From Mesostigma viride (taxonomy: Eukaryota > Streptophyta > Mesostigmatophyceae > Mesostigmatales > Mesostigmataceae): DNA of 64,000 nucleotides. Shown here piece after piece: positions 1 to 11,098 of this stretch. A program made the translations under genes and the position numbers. How positions within the stretch are numbered: position 1 is the first letter of the stretch; each line of letters begins with the position of its first letter. Below the pieces are notes generated by a model. That model was given only the letters and a program-made list of their open reading frames with translations. It did not search any database and had not been told where the DNA came from. The stretch spans positions 2,501 through 66,500 of the forward strand of contig RPFO01001992.1 of assembly GCA_009746045.1 (NCBI GenBank), written 5' to 3'.

Positions 1-255
1 TTCGTGTGGAGGCAAGTTGCACCTTGTACTTGGCGGTACATGAGTTAGCCATCGAAGTGGTGGAAAGGCAGGCACAACTGTGGGGCTGCTGGCAGGCTCA
101 TGAGTTTGGCTGTGGCCATGATCAGGGGCAAGAGGTCCCTGGGTGTGCGCATGTCGCGTAGGTCTGTCTCATTCACTGCAGACACATCCCCTCGCTCAGT
201 GGGTTCTCACGCTCCATCTGGTCCTCGCGGGGACATGCTTGGCTGCTGCTTGCAG

Positions 256-354
256 GATGACTGGACACCGCTGCAATTTGCGGCACAGAAGGGCCAGCTG
301 GAGGTCGTGAAGCACCTGGTTGCGAGCGGTGCAAACAAGGAGGCCAAGTCCAAG
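256..354 (+). CDS. Gene A ankyrin exon 1
   Basis: A 99-bp, phase 0-0 exon between TTGCAG and GTCAGC. It encodes one 33-residue repeat, starting DDWTPLQFAAQKG and ending ANKEAKSK. Gln replaces the usual His in the TPLH motif. The following intron is almost identical to that after exon 3. Confidence 0.85.
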
Positions 355-3300
355 GTCAGCTTTTCCTTCAGTCTGATGGCCGCCAGCTCAGTGATGTGGT
401 TCCACGCACTGTCAGATTTGGTCTATATGTGTGCAATGCAATCATGTTGTAGGGTTGGCAAAGGGCTTTACCACCGATGGTGTCAGGCTTGCTGCCAACT
501 CCACTGGGCACTGTTACGTTCCCAGCACTGGGTACCCTGCCAGTGGGAAATTGTGCTGTTGAAGAGCTGTGCACCCCATGGGATGCCTGCTGCCCAGGAG
601 GTGGATGGCTCTGCCAGGCAGGAATCGTGGCTACTGGAATCTGGATCACGGAGCACCGATCTCACTTTCACTACAGTACTCAGGGCAAGGAATCCGAGAG
701 ATAGCATGCGTATGACGTGGTTGTGCCGGATAGTTTTTCAAATATTCCTTAATTGCACACCGGCCTGTGAGATCATGCTCCCCGCCCCTCCCCCCTCCCC
801 CCTTCTCTTGTGGCAACGGGTGAGGAATGATCAAATCCATTGACCCGAGTTGCACGCGGTGAGGTGCCTCCATGTCCTGAACCTTTTCACTACCAGGCCT
901 TCCAAGGGTGATCTGAACAGGTGTCCGGCCCGCGTTGTCGGGCCTAGTTCCCCATCCTGACCGCCTAGCTATCCTGAGGGGGCCATTTGTTTGCTGGGAG
1001 GCATATGCAGTGCGTTCAGCCTGTCCGTGCCATGCTGGCAGCAGCAACAAAGTGCCTGGAATGTTTGCTGATGTTCCTTATCGCATGACTCTCTCACAAG
1101 GATCACACGGGTAATTGGACCCCAGACGCATCAGTAAAGCCCCGTCCTCCGTGGTTGTACTGGTGCCCTTGTTTTCTGCAGCGATGTTAGTTCAGGTGGA
1201 GGCAAGTTGCAAGTTGTACTTGGCGGTACATGAGTTAGCCTACAGAGTGGTGGAAAGGCAGGCACAACTGTGGGGCCGCTGGCAGGCTCATGAGTTTGGC
1301 TGCGGCCATGATCAGGGGCCGTGAGATGCATGGGTGTGCGCATGACGCGTAGGTCTGTCTCATTCACTGCAGACACATCCCCTCGCTCAGTGGGTTCTCA
1401 CGCTCCATCTGGTCCTCACGGGGACATGTGCGGCTGCTGCTTGCAGGATGACTGGACACCGCTGCATACTGCGGCATTTGAAGGCCACCTGGGCGTCGTG
1501 GAGCACCTGGTTGCGAGCGATGCAAACAAGGAGGCGAAGGACACGGTCAGCATTTCCTTGACCCTGATGGCCGCCAGCGGATGCGCCTCTGCACACAGTT
1601 TTGGTATATGTGCAGCGCAATGATGCTGTAGGTTGGGCAAAGGGCTTTTATACCACCGATGGTGTCAGGCTTGCTGCCAACTCCACTGGGCACTGTTACG
1701 TTCCCAGCACTGGGCACCTGCCAGTGGGAAATTGTGTTGTTGACGAGCTGTGCACCCCATGGGATGCCTGCTGCCCATGAGGAGGTTGGCTCTGCCAGGC
1801 AGGAATGGTGGCTACTGGAATCTGAATCACGGACTACCAATCTCACTTTCACTACAGTACTCAGGGCAAGGAATCCGAGAGAAAACACGCGTATGACCTG
1901 CTTGTGCCGGATAGTTTTTCAAACACTACTTAAGTGCACACCGGCCTGTGAGATCATGCTCCCCGCCCTCCCCCCCTCCCCCCTTCTCTTGTGGCAACGG
2001 GTGAGGAGCGGCCAAATCCATTGACCCGAGTGGCTCGCGGTAAGGTGCCTCCATTTGCTGAACCTTTTCAGTACTAGGCTTTCTAATAGTAATCTGAACA
2101 GGTGTGTGGCCCGCGCTTTCGGGCCTTCCCCATCCTGACTGCCTGGCTGTCCTGAGGGGGCCATTTGTTTGCTGGGAGGCATATGCCGTGCGTTCAGCCT
2201 GTCCGTGCCATGCTGGCAGCAGCAACAAAGTGCCTGGAATGTTTGCTGATGTTCCTTATCGCATGACTCTCTCACAAGGATCACACGGCTCATCGGACCC
2301 CAGCCACATCAGTAAAGCCCCGTCCTCCGTGGTTGTACTGATGCCCTTGTTTTCTGCAGCGATGTTAGTTCAGGTGGAGGCAAGTTGCAAGTTGTACTTG
2401 GCGGTACATGAGTTAGCCAACAGAGTGGTGGATAGGCAGGCACAACTGTGGGGCCGCTGGCAGGCTCATGAGTTTGGCTGCGGCCATGATCAGGGGCCGT
2501 GAGATGCATGGGTGTGCGCATGACGCGTAGGTCTGTTTCATTCACTGCAGACACATCCCCACGCTCAGTGGGTTCTCACGTTCCATCTGGTCCTCACGGG
2601 GACATGTGCGGCTGCTGCTTGCAGGATGACTGGACACCGCTGCATTTTGCGGCACAGGAGGGCCACCTGGAGGTCGTGAAGCACCTGGTTGCGAGCGGTG
2701 CAAACAAGGAGGCCAAGTCCAAGGTCAGCTTTTCCTTCAGTCTGATGGCCGCCAGCTCAGTGATGTGGTTCCACGCACTGTCAGATTTGGTCTATATGTG
2801 TGCAATGCAATCATGTTGTAGGGTTGGCAAAGGGCTTTACCACCGATGGTGTCAGGCTTGCTGCCAACTCCACTGGGCACTGTTACGTTCCCAGCACTGG
2901 GTACCCTGCCAGTGGGAAATTGTGCTGTTGAAGAGCTGTGCACCCCATGGGATGCCTGCTGCCCAGGAGGTGGATGGCTCTGCCAGGCAGGAATCGTGGC
3001 TACTGGAATCTGGATCACGGAGCACCGATCTCACTTTCACTACAGTACTCAGGGCAAGGAATCCGAGAGATAGCATGCGTATGACGTGGTTGTGCCGGAT
3101 AGTTTTTCAAATATTCCTTAATTGCACACCGGCCTGTGAGATCATGCTCCCCGCCCTCCCCCCCTCCCCCCTTCTCTTGTGGCAACGGGTAAGGAATGAT
3201 CAAATCCATTGACCCGAGTTGCACGCGGTGAGGTGCCTCCATGTCCTGAACCTTTTCACTACCAGGCCTTCCAAGGGTGATCTGAACAGGTGTCCGGCCC

Positions 3301-6300
3301 GCGTTGTCGGGCCTAGTTCCCCATCCTGACCGCCTAGCTATCCTGAGGGGGCCATTTGTTTGCTGGGAGGCATATGCAGTGCGTTCAGCCCGTCCGTGCC
3401 ATGCTGGCAGCAGCAACAAAGTGCCTGGAATGTTTGCTGATGTTCCTAATCGCATGACTCTCTCACAAGGATCACACGGGTAATTGGACCCCAGCCACAT
3501 CAGTAAAGCCCCGTCCTCCGTGGTTGTACTGGTGCCCTTGTTTTCTGCAGCGATGTTAGTTCAGGTGGAGGCAAGTTGCACCTTGTACTTGGCAGTACAT
3601 GAGTTAGCCTTCAAAGTGGTGGAAAGGCAGGCACAACTGTGGGGCTGCTGGCAGGCTCATGAGTTTGGCTGCGGCCATGATCAGGGGCCGTGAGATGCAT
3701 GGGTGTGCGCATGACGCGTAGGTCTGTCTCATTCACTGCAGACACATCCCCTCGCTCAGTGGGTTCTCACGCTCCATCTGGTCCTCACGGGGACATGTGC
3801 GGCTGCTGCGTGCAGGTCGGGAACACACCGCTGCATATTGCGGCATCGAAGGGCCAGCTGGAGGTCGTGAAGCACCTGGTTGCGAGCGGTACAAACAAGG
3901 AGGCGAAGGACACGGTCAGCATTTCCTGTACCCTGATGGCCGCCAGCTCAGTGATGTGCTTCTGCACACAGTTTTGGTCTGTGTGCAGCGCAATGATGCT
4001 GTAGGGTGGGCAAAGGGCTTTTATACCACCGATGGTGTCAGGCTTGCTGCCAACTCCACTGGGCACTGTTACGTTCCCAGCACTGGGCACCTGCCAGTGG
4101 GAAATTGTGTTGTTGACGAGCTGTGCACCCCATGGGATGCCTGCTGTCCAGGAGGTGGTTGGCTCTGGCAGGCAGGAATCGTGGCTACTGGAATCTGGAT
4201 CACGGACTACCAATCTCACTTTCACTACAGTACTCAGGGCAAGGAATCCGAGAGATAACACGCGTATGACCTGCTTGTGCCGGATAGTTTTTCAAATATT
4301 CCTTAATTGCACACCGGCCTGTGAGATCATGCTCCCCGCCCCTCCCCCCTCCCCCCTTCTCTTGTGGCAACGGGTGAGGAATGATCAAATCCATTGACCC
4401 GAGTTGCACGCGGTGAGGTGCCTCCATGTCCTGAACCTTTTCACTACTAGGCCTTCCAAGGGTGATCTGAGCAGGTGCATGGCCCGCACTTTCGGGCCTA
4501 AGTCCCCATCCTGACTGCCTGGCTGTCCTGAGGGCCATTTGTTTGCTGGGAGGCATATGCCGTGCGTTCAGCCCGTCCGTGCCATGCTGGCAGCAGCAAC
4601 AAAGTGCCTGGAATGTTTGCTGATGTTCCTAATCGCATGACTCTCTCACAAGGATCACACGGCTCATCGGACCCCAGCCACATCAGTAAAGCCCCGTCCT
4701 CCGTGGTTGTACTGGTGCCCTTGTTTTCTGCAGCGATGTTAGTTCGGTTGGAGGCAAGTTGCACGTTGTACTTGGCGGTACATGAGTTAGCCAACGGAGT
4801 GGTGGATAGGCAGGCACAACTGTGGGGCCGCTGGCAGGCTCATGAGTTTGGCTGTGGCCATGATCAGGGGCCGTGAGGTGCATGGGTGTGCGCATGTCGC
4901 GTAGGTCTGTTTCATTCACTACAGACACATCCCCTCGCTCTGTGCCAGGTTCTCACGTTCCATCTGGTCCTCACGGGGACATGCTTGGCTGCTGCTTGCA
5001 GGATGACTGGACACCGCTGCATATTGCGGCATCGAAGGGCCAGCTGGAGGTCGTGAAGCACCTGGTTTCGAGCGGTGCAAACAAGGAGGCGAAGAACAAG
5101 GTCAGCTTTTCCTTGACGCTGATGGCCGCCAGCGGATGTGCTTCTGCACACAGTTTTGGTCTGTGTGCAGCGCAATGATGCTGTAGGTTGAGGATATTCC
5201 TTGATTGCACACCGGCCTGTGAGATCATGTTCCCTGCCCTTCCCCCCTCCCCACTTCTCTTGTGGCAACGGGTGAGGAAAACAAAATGTCCTCATATGAG
5301 GACATTGTCCTCATTTGAGACGGGGGGGGTCAGGGGGACAAGGGCGCAGTTTGGGTCCTTAGGTCATGTGGTGGGGTTTGGCACTATACTCGGATAGATA
5401 CTGAGCACGCCAAGCCCCTGAGGTCGACAGGGGTCGACCGTACCTGGAAAATATGAGGCGAGGAAAAGCACCTACAATAGCAAGAATGGTGCCATGTAAT
5501 CGAGTGCTTTGTCGCGTGGCGACTATGTGGTCGTTGCCAGTTCGGAGGCTTGCCTGAACGTTATAGGGCATTATTCTGCCCCGGACGAAGACAGAGTTTA
5601 GATCGTCATCTAGTGATTTCGAAGATGCTATTTTTACGTGCAGGTGCTTTGTATATGTCGAACATGTTGTTCATGAACGGATGTAGAAAATCTGGAAGCT
5701 AAGTAGATGGCATGATAGGTCAGTATGCAGTTTGCAGAGTTTCTTTTTCCGCTCAGGAGCTGTGGATATCGCGAGTAGGGGTATAATGGTTGTGATTCTG
5801 GGCTAATGGGCGACCTGGGCAGAAGAGGGACCTGGGCAGTTAGATGCGTCTAAGAGTCTCTTTTTTTCGCCATGATATGGCAGTCACACCTGGCGATAAC
5901 CACAGCGAGGGCAAGCCATATTTTACTTTTGCCGCAAAGGCGGTGTGCTTCCCGCGCGTCACCGTCCTATACAAGTAGACCCGGCGGGGGCCAAGCCCCA
6001 TATTTTAGACTCCACTATTGGAGAATCCTATTCAAGTCCGGCTCTGCAGAGTCTAAATTCCCGTGGCCCGGTGACAGTGGCTCGGTGCCCGTGGCCCGTC
6101 GCGTCGCCCGTGGCCCGGTACTGGTTAGTGGCCTGGTGGCTACTAGCTAGTGCGAGTTGTGGCCCGTTGAAATTCCTTTCGTCCCGCTGCTGCTGAGATT
6201 TTTTGCCCGTGGCTAGTGGCCCGTGGCTACTGGCTAGTTGCCCGGGGCTCAAGTAGTGGCCCGTCGCCCGTCATTACTTTCGTCCATTGCTAAAAGTGCC

Positions 6301-8999
6301 CGTGGCTAGTGGCCCGCCGCCCGTCGCCGCTGAAATGTCCTTCCGTCCCTCGCCGAAATCGCCCGTTGCTCTAGAGGTAGCTGCTCGTTTGTCCGTCGCC
6401 CGTGGCCTGAATTCCTTCCGTCCCGTTTTCCTAGTGGTTACGTGCTCCTTCGCTGCGCTCCGGAGAGGAGGCCGCAGTTAGCTCTAAATAACGCCGGAAC
6501 CTTTTTGCCACCGGCGGCAATAGGTCCGGAGCTATTTAGCCGGCGATAACCGCTCGCCGGTACACTCAAGTTAATTCCGGCATTAACGGTTATTAATGGA
6601 GCTAACTGCCACTGAAGCGGTCGCTCGCTTGGCGCTTCGCGCGTAGTGTATCTGAGATTCGTTGATCTCCCGAGTAGTAACGCCCGAATGGCTAAGTCTT
6701 CCATCACGATGGCTGATTTTTCAGCCACGATTCACTACCCCATTAGCCAACAAACGGTCACCAAGTCCTCTTTATATAGGTGTAAGGATTTCTTGAGCTG
6801 TCCCGCGCAGCTGCCGGCCTGGGCGCACGTCAAGATTAAGGTTTCGGATGTCATCTGGCGCAACCTCATCGTTCTAATTAAGGTTGTTAAGCGGATTGTG
6901 GCTTATAACTCCCGCAGACTTGATGATTCCCGTTGTTTCTAATGCCCAACTGCGTGGCTTTGATTACGCATATGTCCGCGGAATAGCAGATCAAGTTTGC
7001 TGGGCAGTGCTTTCTTTTCCCGTTGCATCACTGGAAAGGTAAACGGTCGTGCGAGTTGTGAGATGGACTAAGACGAACAACTCACTGGAATGGGAATGCA
7101 GAGAAGATGTACTATGCAAATAATACGTCGAACACCCAAAGGGCTCAGAATGGAACGCTGTGTGCGTGAGCTGCTCGGTGCTGTGGCACTCCCCAGTGCT
7201 ACACCTATATGCCTATGGCAACGCCGACTGCAGCGTCTACCAGTGGACAACTGTACACTGCAATGCCATACGACCACGTCACTAGCATCAACTACACTCG
7301 GCCCGTCAGACCCGGATAACCCGGATCTGGCGGGTCGAGCTAGAAACTAGGCACAGTCTGGCACATTAGTCCACATGACACCTCAGGACCTGCCGTACAG
7401 TACTGAGGTGTCCCGCTCAGCCGCGGTAGGCAATACGCGGCGCGCAGGCCGGAAATCCGTGTGTCAGCCTAAGCATCTCATCTAACTGTGCGTGGTCAAG
7501 ACAGCAGCAAGTAAAAGTCGCTGTGCTTAATTTCAATGTGGTAGTTTGATTTAACACCTCTACTGCCTTTTTGCTGAAAAAGTTTTTTAAGGCTTGCTGG
7601 GATGTTGCCCATTTGTTTCTAACGCTTTAACCAGGCTTTAACGCATGTCCAAGTGCAGACTGGCTTGGAAACTTGAGCTTGTCATGCTTACACTGTGCTT
7701 GTGTTATACAATTTGTGCCTCTTTGCAGTATCTGCTTGATGTATAATTGAAGGCTTCAGCATCATGGCTGAGCACCGTGGTGGCAGCCAAGCCTCTGACT
7801 AAAAGTGATCATGGACCTAACCTTTCCAAATATTTGCTTCTTAGTTCTTATTTCACTCTTTGGACTGAGCTAGCTTTACACCTGCTATTTGGCCTGCGCT
7901 ATGGTCCCTGGGCCCTGGCTGACAGTTACATTTTGCGCCCCCTCCCCCCTGGCAGGCTGCAGGGTCTAGGATAGCGAGGGTGTAACGTAGACATGCTGTG
8001 GGCACCCTGGGTGAATTTTCAGGACCAGCCATGACCTGGCCATGCCTTCCTTCGTTGCATATTGTTGACTGGAGTGCTTTTTGGTCACTTGCGTAGCAAC
8101 CCCCCCGCATTCATAAATCCTAAACAATTGTACAATGAGCGTATTTTAATGGATGTGAAGCATTGCAACTCTTGAACACATCATCCCGGAACATGGTTCC
8201 ATACCATACCCATGGATGTGTTGAAATGTGTGAGTTATTACAAAGGGTATCCATGCTTTAAAATGTCCTGGCATGTTGAGGACATTTTGTTGGTGATTAG
8301 ACAATATGGTAGCCATTTGTGATTAGACACTTGGCGCCAGCTATCCCTGCTCCCCATAGCAGCACTTACAGATGCCTTCTTCGTGGAGCTTTTATTTTCT
8401 TCTCTGCCGGTTCCTTGTATTTCTTTATGTTATCGATGAAGGTCCGTTCGCAATTCGCCGGCAGCAACAGGCAGGCACCTTTTCAGGGGGAATCTGGCGC
8501 TTTATGCAAGGGGTTTCTTTGCTCCTATCTTACATAGGTGTCAGATACTACCAAGTCTGGTACATTTGAAAGCATTGTAGGACCTTGTAAGAATGTCGTT
8601 ACAGTACATGTTTCTTCACTGAGCCGAGCCACGAAGCTTCAACGCTATACCCTGGATGGCAGAGGTGTGGTGCTTGCCCGGTTCATGAGGCATGCTGTTG
8701 CCGCCACAAGAGGGACTGCACGGTGCAGGTGTCTGCTGGTTTATAATGAAAAGGCAATAGAGTTTTAACAGGATAATTTGCCTCTAGTCTGTTAGGCGTG
8801 GGACGTTTGCTTAAGTAGCCCAGTGTTACATCCGGGTAGAGGGTGGGACATGGTCAACAACATGGCTGCGTGATGTTTTGCTCTGTTACCCGTAACGTCT
8901 CGCTGCCTGCAGGGTGGCGAAAGGGCACTGGACGTGGCCAAGCGCCACCAGCGCTCCGAGGTTGTGCAGTTCCTGGAGCAGAACAACACGGGGCGGTAG
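256..8999 (+). CDS. Gene A: ankyrin-repeat protein, 3' part (spliced; 5' end outside window)
   Basis: Spliced model: five 99-bp exons (256-354, 1447-1545, 2625-2723, 3816-3914, 5002-5100) and a terminal 87-bp exon (8913-8999) with a TAG stop. Each array exon encodes one complete 33-residue ankyrin repeat with the TPLH core and a GxLEVVKHLV helix. Every exon follows an AG, is followed by GTCAGC, and is phase 0 at both ends, so the joined frame stays open. The visible part encodes 5x33+28 residues. Ankyrin stacks bind other proteins; no catalytic domain is visible here. By analogy with its paralogue gene B the missing 5' part may carry a TIR domain, which is inference. The last intron (5101-8912) is swollen by a 3-kb insertion. 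Read-through ORFs across these exons run into intron and are not proteins. Confidence 0.8.
1447..1545 (+). CDS. Gene A ankyrin exon 2
   Basis: A 99-bp phase 0-0 exon, DDWTPLHTAAFEGHLG...ANKEAKDT. It is the most divergent of the five: Gly replaces Glu after GHL, Glu replaces Lys in the second helix, and Asp replaces Gly in the turn (ASDAN). Confidence 0.85.
2625..2723 (+). CDS. Gene A ankyrin exon 3
   Basis: A 99-bp phase 0-0 exon, DDWTPLHFAAQEGHLE...ANKEAKSK. With its following intron it is a recent duplicate of exon 1, 2369 bp (two units) downstream, but it differs inside the repeat (H for Q, E for K, H for Q). Confidence 0.85.
3816..3914 (+). CDS. Gene A ankyrin exon 4
   Basis: A 99-bp phase 0-0 exon, VGNTPLHIAASKGQLE...TNKEAKDT. 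It is the only exon starting VGN rather than DDW/NDA. That matches the classical ankyrin G-x-T-P start better than its neighbours do. Confidence 0.85.
5002..5100 (+). CDS. Gene A ankyrin exon 5
   Basis: A 99-bp phase 0-0 exon, DDWTPLHIAASKGQLE...ANKEAKNK. The intron after it lacks about 300 bp present in the other units and then runs into the insertion that begins at 5279. Confidence 0.85.
6060..6330. repeat. GTGGCCCGT-type low-complexity tract
   Basis: Irregular repetition of GTGGCCCGT, GTCGCCCGT and GTGGCTAGT words inside the 3-kb insertion. No coding signal; ORFs here are by-products of the composition. Confidence 0.6.
6474..6609. mobile_element. 136-bp MITE-like element
   Basis: It starts GCAGTTAGCTC and ends with the reverse complement GAGCTAACTGC; the adjacent AATAAC/GTTATT is also inverted. 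The interior is rich in CCGGCGGCA-type palindromes. No coding capacity and no certain target duplication. It is nested in the 5279-8291 insertion. Confidence 0.55.
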
Positions 9000-9080
9000 G
9001 AGCACTTGAATGGGCTGGCAGCACCCGCCACAATCACAAAGGTGAGTGTCAGCTGCCACAATGGTGTTGTTACCTCTACA
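8330..9080 (+). repeat. 3' gene-end segment shared in inverted orientation with 39490-40300
   Basis: From the GCGCCAG...CCCATAGCAGCA stretch through the terminal exon to about 80 bp past the stop, this matches the complement of 39490-40300 with small indels. Shared landmarks include TTATCGATGAAGGTCCGTT, TAATGAAAAGGCAATAGAG and CTCTAGTCTGTTAGGCGTG. It shows that genes A and B end in the same ancestral sequence. Confidence 0.8.
8913..8999 (+). CDS. Gene A terminal (C-cap) ankyrin exon with stop
   Basis: After CTGCCTGCAG, 28 codons plus TAG encode GGERALDVAKRHQRS then EVVQFLEQNNTGR, a shortened ankyrin repeat of the kind that caps a stack. The frame agrees with a phase-0 join to exon 5. Gene B ends in the same exon (39572-39658), 24 of 28 residues identical. 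A likely 3'-UTR splice donor AAAG|GTGAGT follows at 9041/9042 and is conserved in gene B, 44 bp after the stop in this copy. Confidence 0.8.
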   Translation, partial: GGERALDVAKRHQRSEVVQFLEQNNTGR

Positions 9081-11038
9081 GAATATAAGGTTTCGTGGCC
9101 TCGTGGATACTAGCAGCAGTGCGTGGCCAAGCAGACTGGCTGACCTTGGTGTCTTGTAGCAACCCTGTTTAAATTTTTACTCGTGGAGCCTTCGTCCCTG
9201 ATGTCTCGTTATAATCGTTTCATATCAAAAGCGTAGACAGTCCCCCCTCTTGTATGTCATATGCATGCTTAATCAGTGACATTCAGTTGTTCTCACGCCG
9301 ACTTTCTCCATTACCTGCACATGGAGATCTGCCTTTTCTTGCCTGTTCCCTTTGCCTTGGTTCCCCACCAAGACTGGTCACTGCCTGCCCTGCTCAAGTG
9401 GGTGTTAGCTGTCACTATACCTGGTGGTGCATCCAGGATACTGCATCCCTGACGTCCTCTCTCAACAAGATGCTTGTAGAAGAAACGTGTCACTGTTCAT
9501 TCCAACATCTCTGGCACTGCTCGATACTGCCGCAATGTTACACTCCTATCAATGTGTTTGCAGCCAGAACTTAACTATTTTGCACAACTAGGCTTGGTTA
9601 TACCATGTAGAGGGGACAGGTGACGGAGGATAGCTTTTAATCTTTATCCCCCACCCCCCACAAGCCAATTCATCCTCTCACAACTTCACCACACATTGCA
9701 GCAAGTGCGACCCTCAATCTGCATGCTTGCTCTTGGCTTGTGCTCCCAGCATGAAAGCACCTGCACTTGTGCGTGCAGTATCTACATATTGATTCAGTAG
9801 TGTACAACCATTGATTACGATAGCTTGTGTAATGCTTGGCGTCGTAACATATCTGGATGAGTCGCACTTTGTTCAGCGACTGCAGGTCACTGACAAGCGA
9901 TGCGCACCAAAGAGCGTTGCTGGCTTTCATCTCACCTGGCTGTTAATATTTCTAACAAGGAAGATTGTAGCACCGTTTATGATGAAGCTTGACAATGGTG
10001 GGGGCGAAGCATGCACGGCACTTTCGGGTTCAACTGTACTGCACTTGCCATGCCTAACCAGCCATGCAGGTTGCTGAATGCTTTTGAATTTATTTTTTGT
10101 AATTTCTCCTTTTGGATGCAGGTTCTATGCGCCTGCCGACTGGGTTGGATCTTGAAAGCTCTCCTGAGATTAAGGGGTCTCGCAGACTTTGTCAGTGGGC
10201 TTGTTGCTATGAGAGTGCGAGTTGACTGTTGAGTACATCCAAAGAAAATGAAGTGGTGGCAAAGTCATTCATGGAGGGAATCTGCGTTGCAGGCATCAAA
10301 TGTTTCAACTCTTGTTTAGGCCTGGCTGTTATTTTTTAAATGGGTTACTTGTGAATGTTAGAAAACTCTTGCACTGGAGTTCACCACATTACAGTTATGT
10401 GAATTACCAAGTCTTCCAAAAGTTGGGGACAGCCCTTGCATGGCGGGTGCAAGCCTTGAAGTTCCTGCTGCTGGGGAACCGGCCGTGCAGGTTTACCACC
10501 AAGAATAGAAGCCCGGACACGGGCCGGGATGGATGCCCAGTGGGCACTGACTTCGTGGCTTTTGGACATGAAGTACTAAGCTGTACAAGGCATGCCATTG
10601 GTGGCGCAGTAAAATGTGATGTATTCAGCACACATTCCGTAATCCCTTTCCATCCCACTGAGGACTCATATTAAGTAAGACAACTACTCCTGCAGACGCA
10701 TGGCAATCCAGCGCCGTGAAAGGACTAGGGTAGTTGTCTGAGAGGAAAGTCGCGAAGACCGCGGGAGCCGCGTGGCTATCTGTAGGAAGACCTGCATGGA
10801 GGCGAATGATCTAGGAGCTACCGACCGACTGTTTCTCAACGCATGCTTATAGATCAATCTATAACGGGCCATCCACTAAATCAGGCATTTTTTTCTGGGG
10901 AGGGTCAGAAACATCAAACCCAACATTGGACAATTTAGTTGGATAGTCCAATGGTGCTTTCCTTTGGTCAAACCACCCGGATAGCCCATCGGGGGTTATG
11001 GTTTAACCCTGGGTATGCCCCTAAACTTCCCTGAAAAA
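9081..11038. other. No recognisable gene
   Basis: Beyond the conserved 3' end of gene A only short ORFs without family resemblance occur; the longest, 10300-10674, has no motif. AT-rich, with no repeat structure that I can see. It may contain 3'-UTR of gene A. Confidence 0.4.
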
Positions 11039-11098
11039 TGCGCCCACAAGCGTGCGGCAGAGGAGTTCGTCGACGCGCTGGACATCCCGGCCAGCCAC

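Larger units (their letters stand above)
1..5278 (+). repeat. Tandem array of about 1.19-kb ankyrin exon-intron units
   Basis: Corresponding exon starts lie 1191, 1178, 1191 and 1186 bp apart, and exon plus whole intron recur in each unit. Units 1 and 3 are nearly identical over more than 850 bp, so duplication involved two-unit blocks. Unit 4 is a mosaic: its first intron half resembles unit 2, its second half units 1 and 3. The same unit, diverged and inverted, makes up 40.3-59 kb. Confidence 0.9.
5279..8291. mobile_element. 3.0-kb insertion with short terminal inverted repeats in gene A intron
   Basis: Unit homology stops near 5279 and homology to the gene B 3' region resumes near 8330. 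The ends carry inverted AACAAAATGTCCTCA (5279-5293 and, reversed, 8277-8291). A perfect 20-bp palindrome sits just inside the left end (5286-5305), with a similar imperfect one inside the right end. No transposase ORF is visible and no target duplication is clear, so this is probably a non-autonomous DNA transposon of unknown superfamily. Confidence 0.5.

Noticed and set aside
100-843. 247-aa ORF and similar long ORFs over each ankyrin unit
   Set aside because: Only the 33-codon core resembles a protein; beyond GTCAGC the frame is intron, and it is open only by chance and because the units are copies of each other.
1373-1446. Longer ankyrin exon starting at the upstream CTGCAG
   Set aside because: It would add 74 nt, break the phase-0 chain and encode no ankyrin sequence; several gene B units have indels there.
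10300-10674. 124-aa plus-strand ORF
   Set aside because: No domain, no paralogue in the window and no splice or start context; length alone is not evidence.
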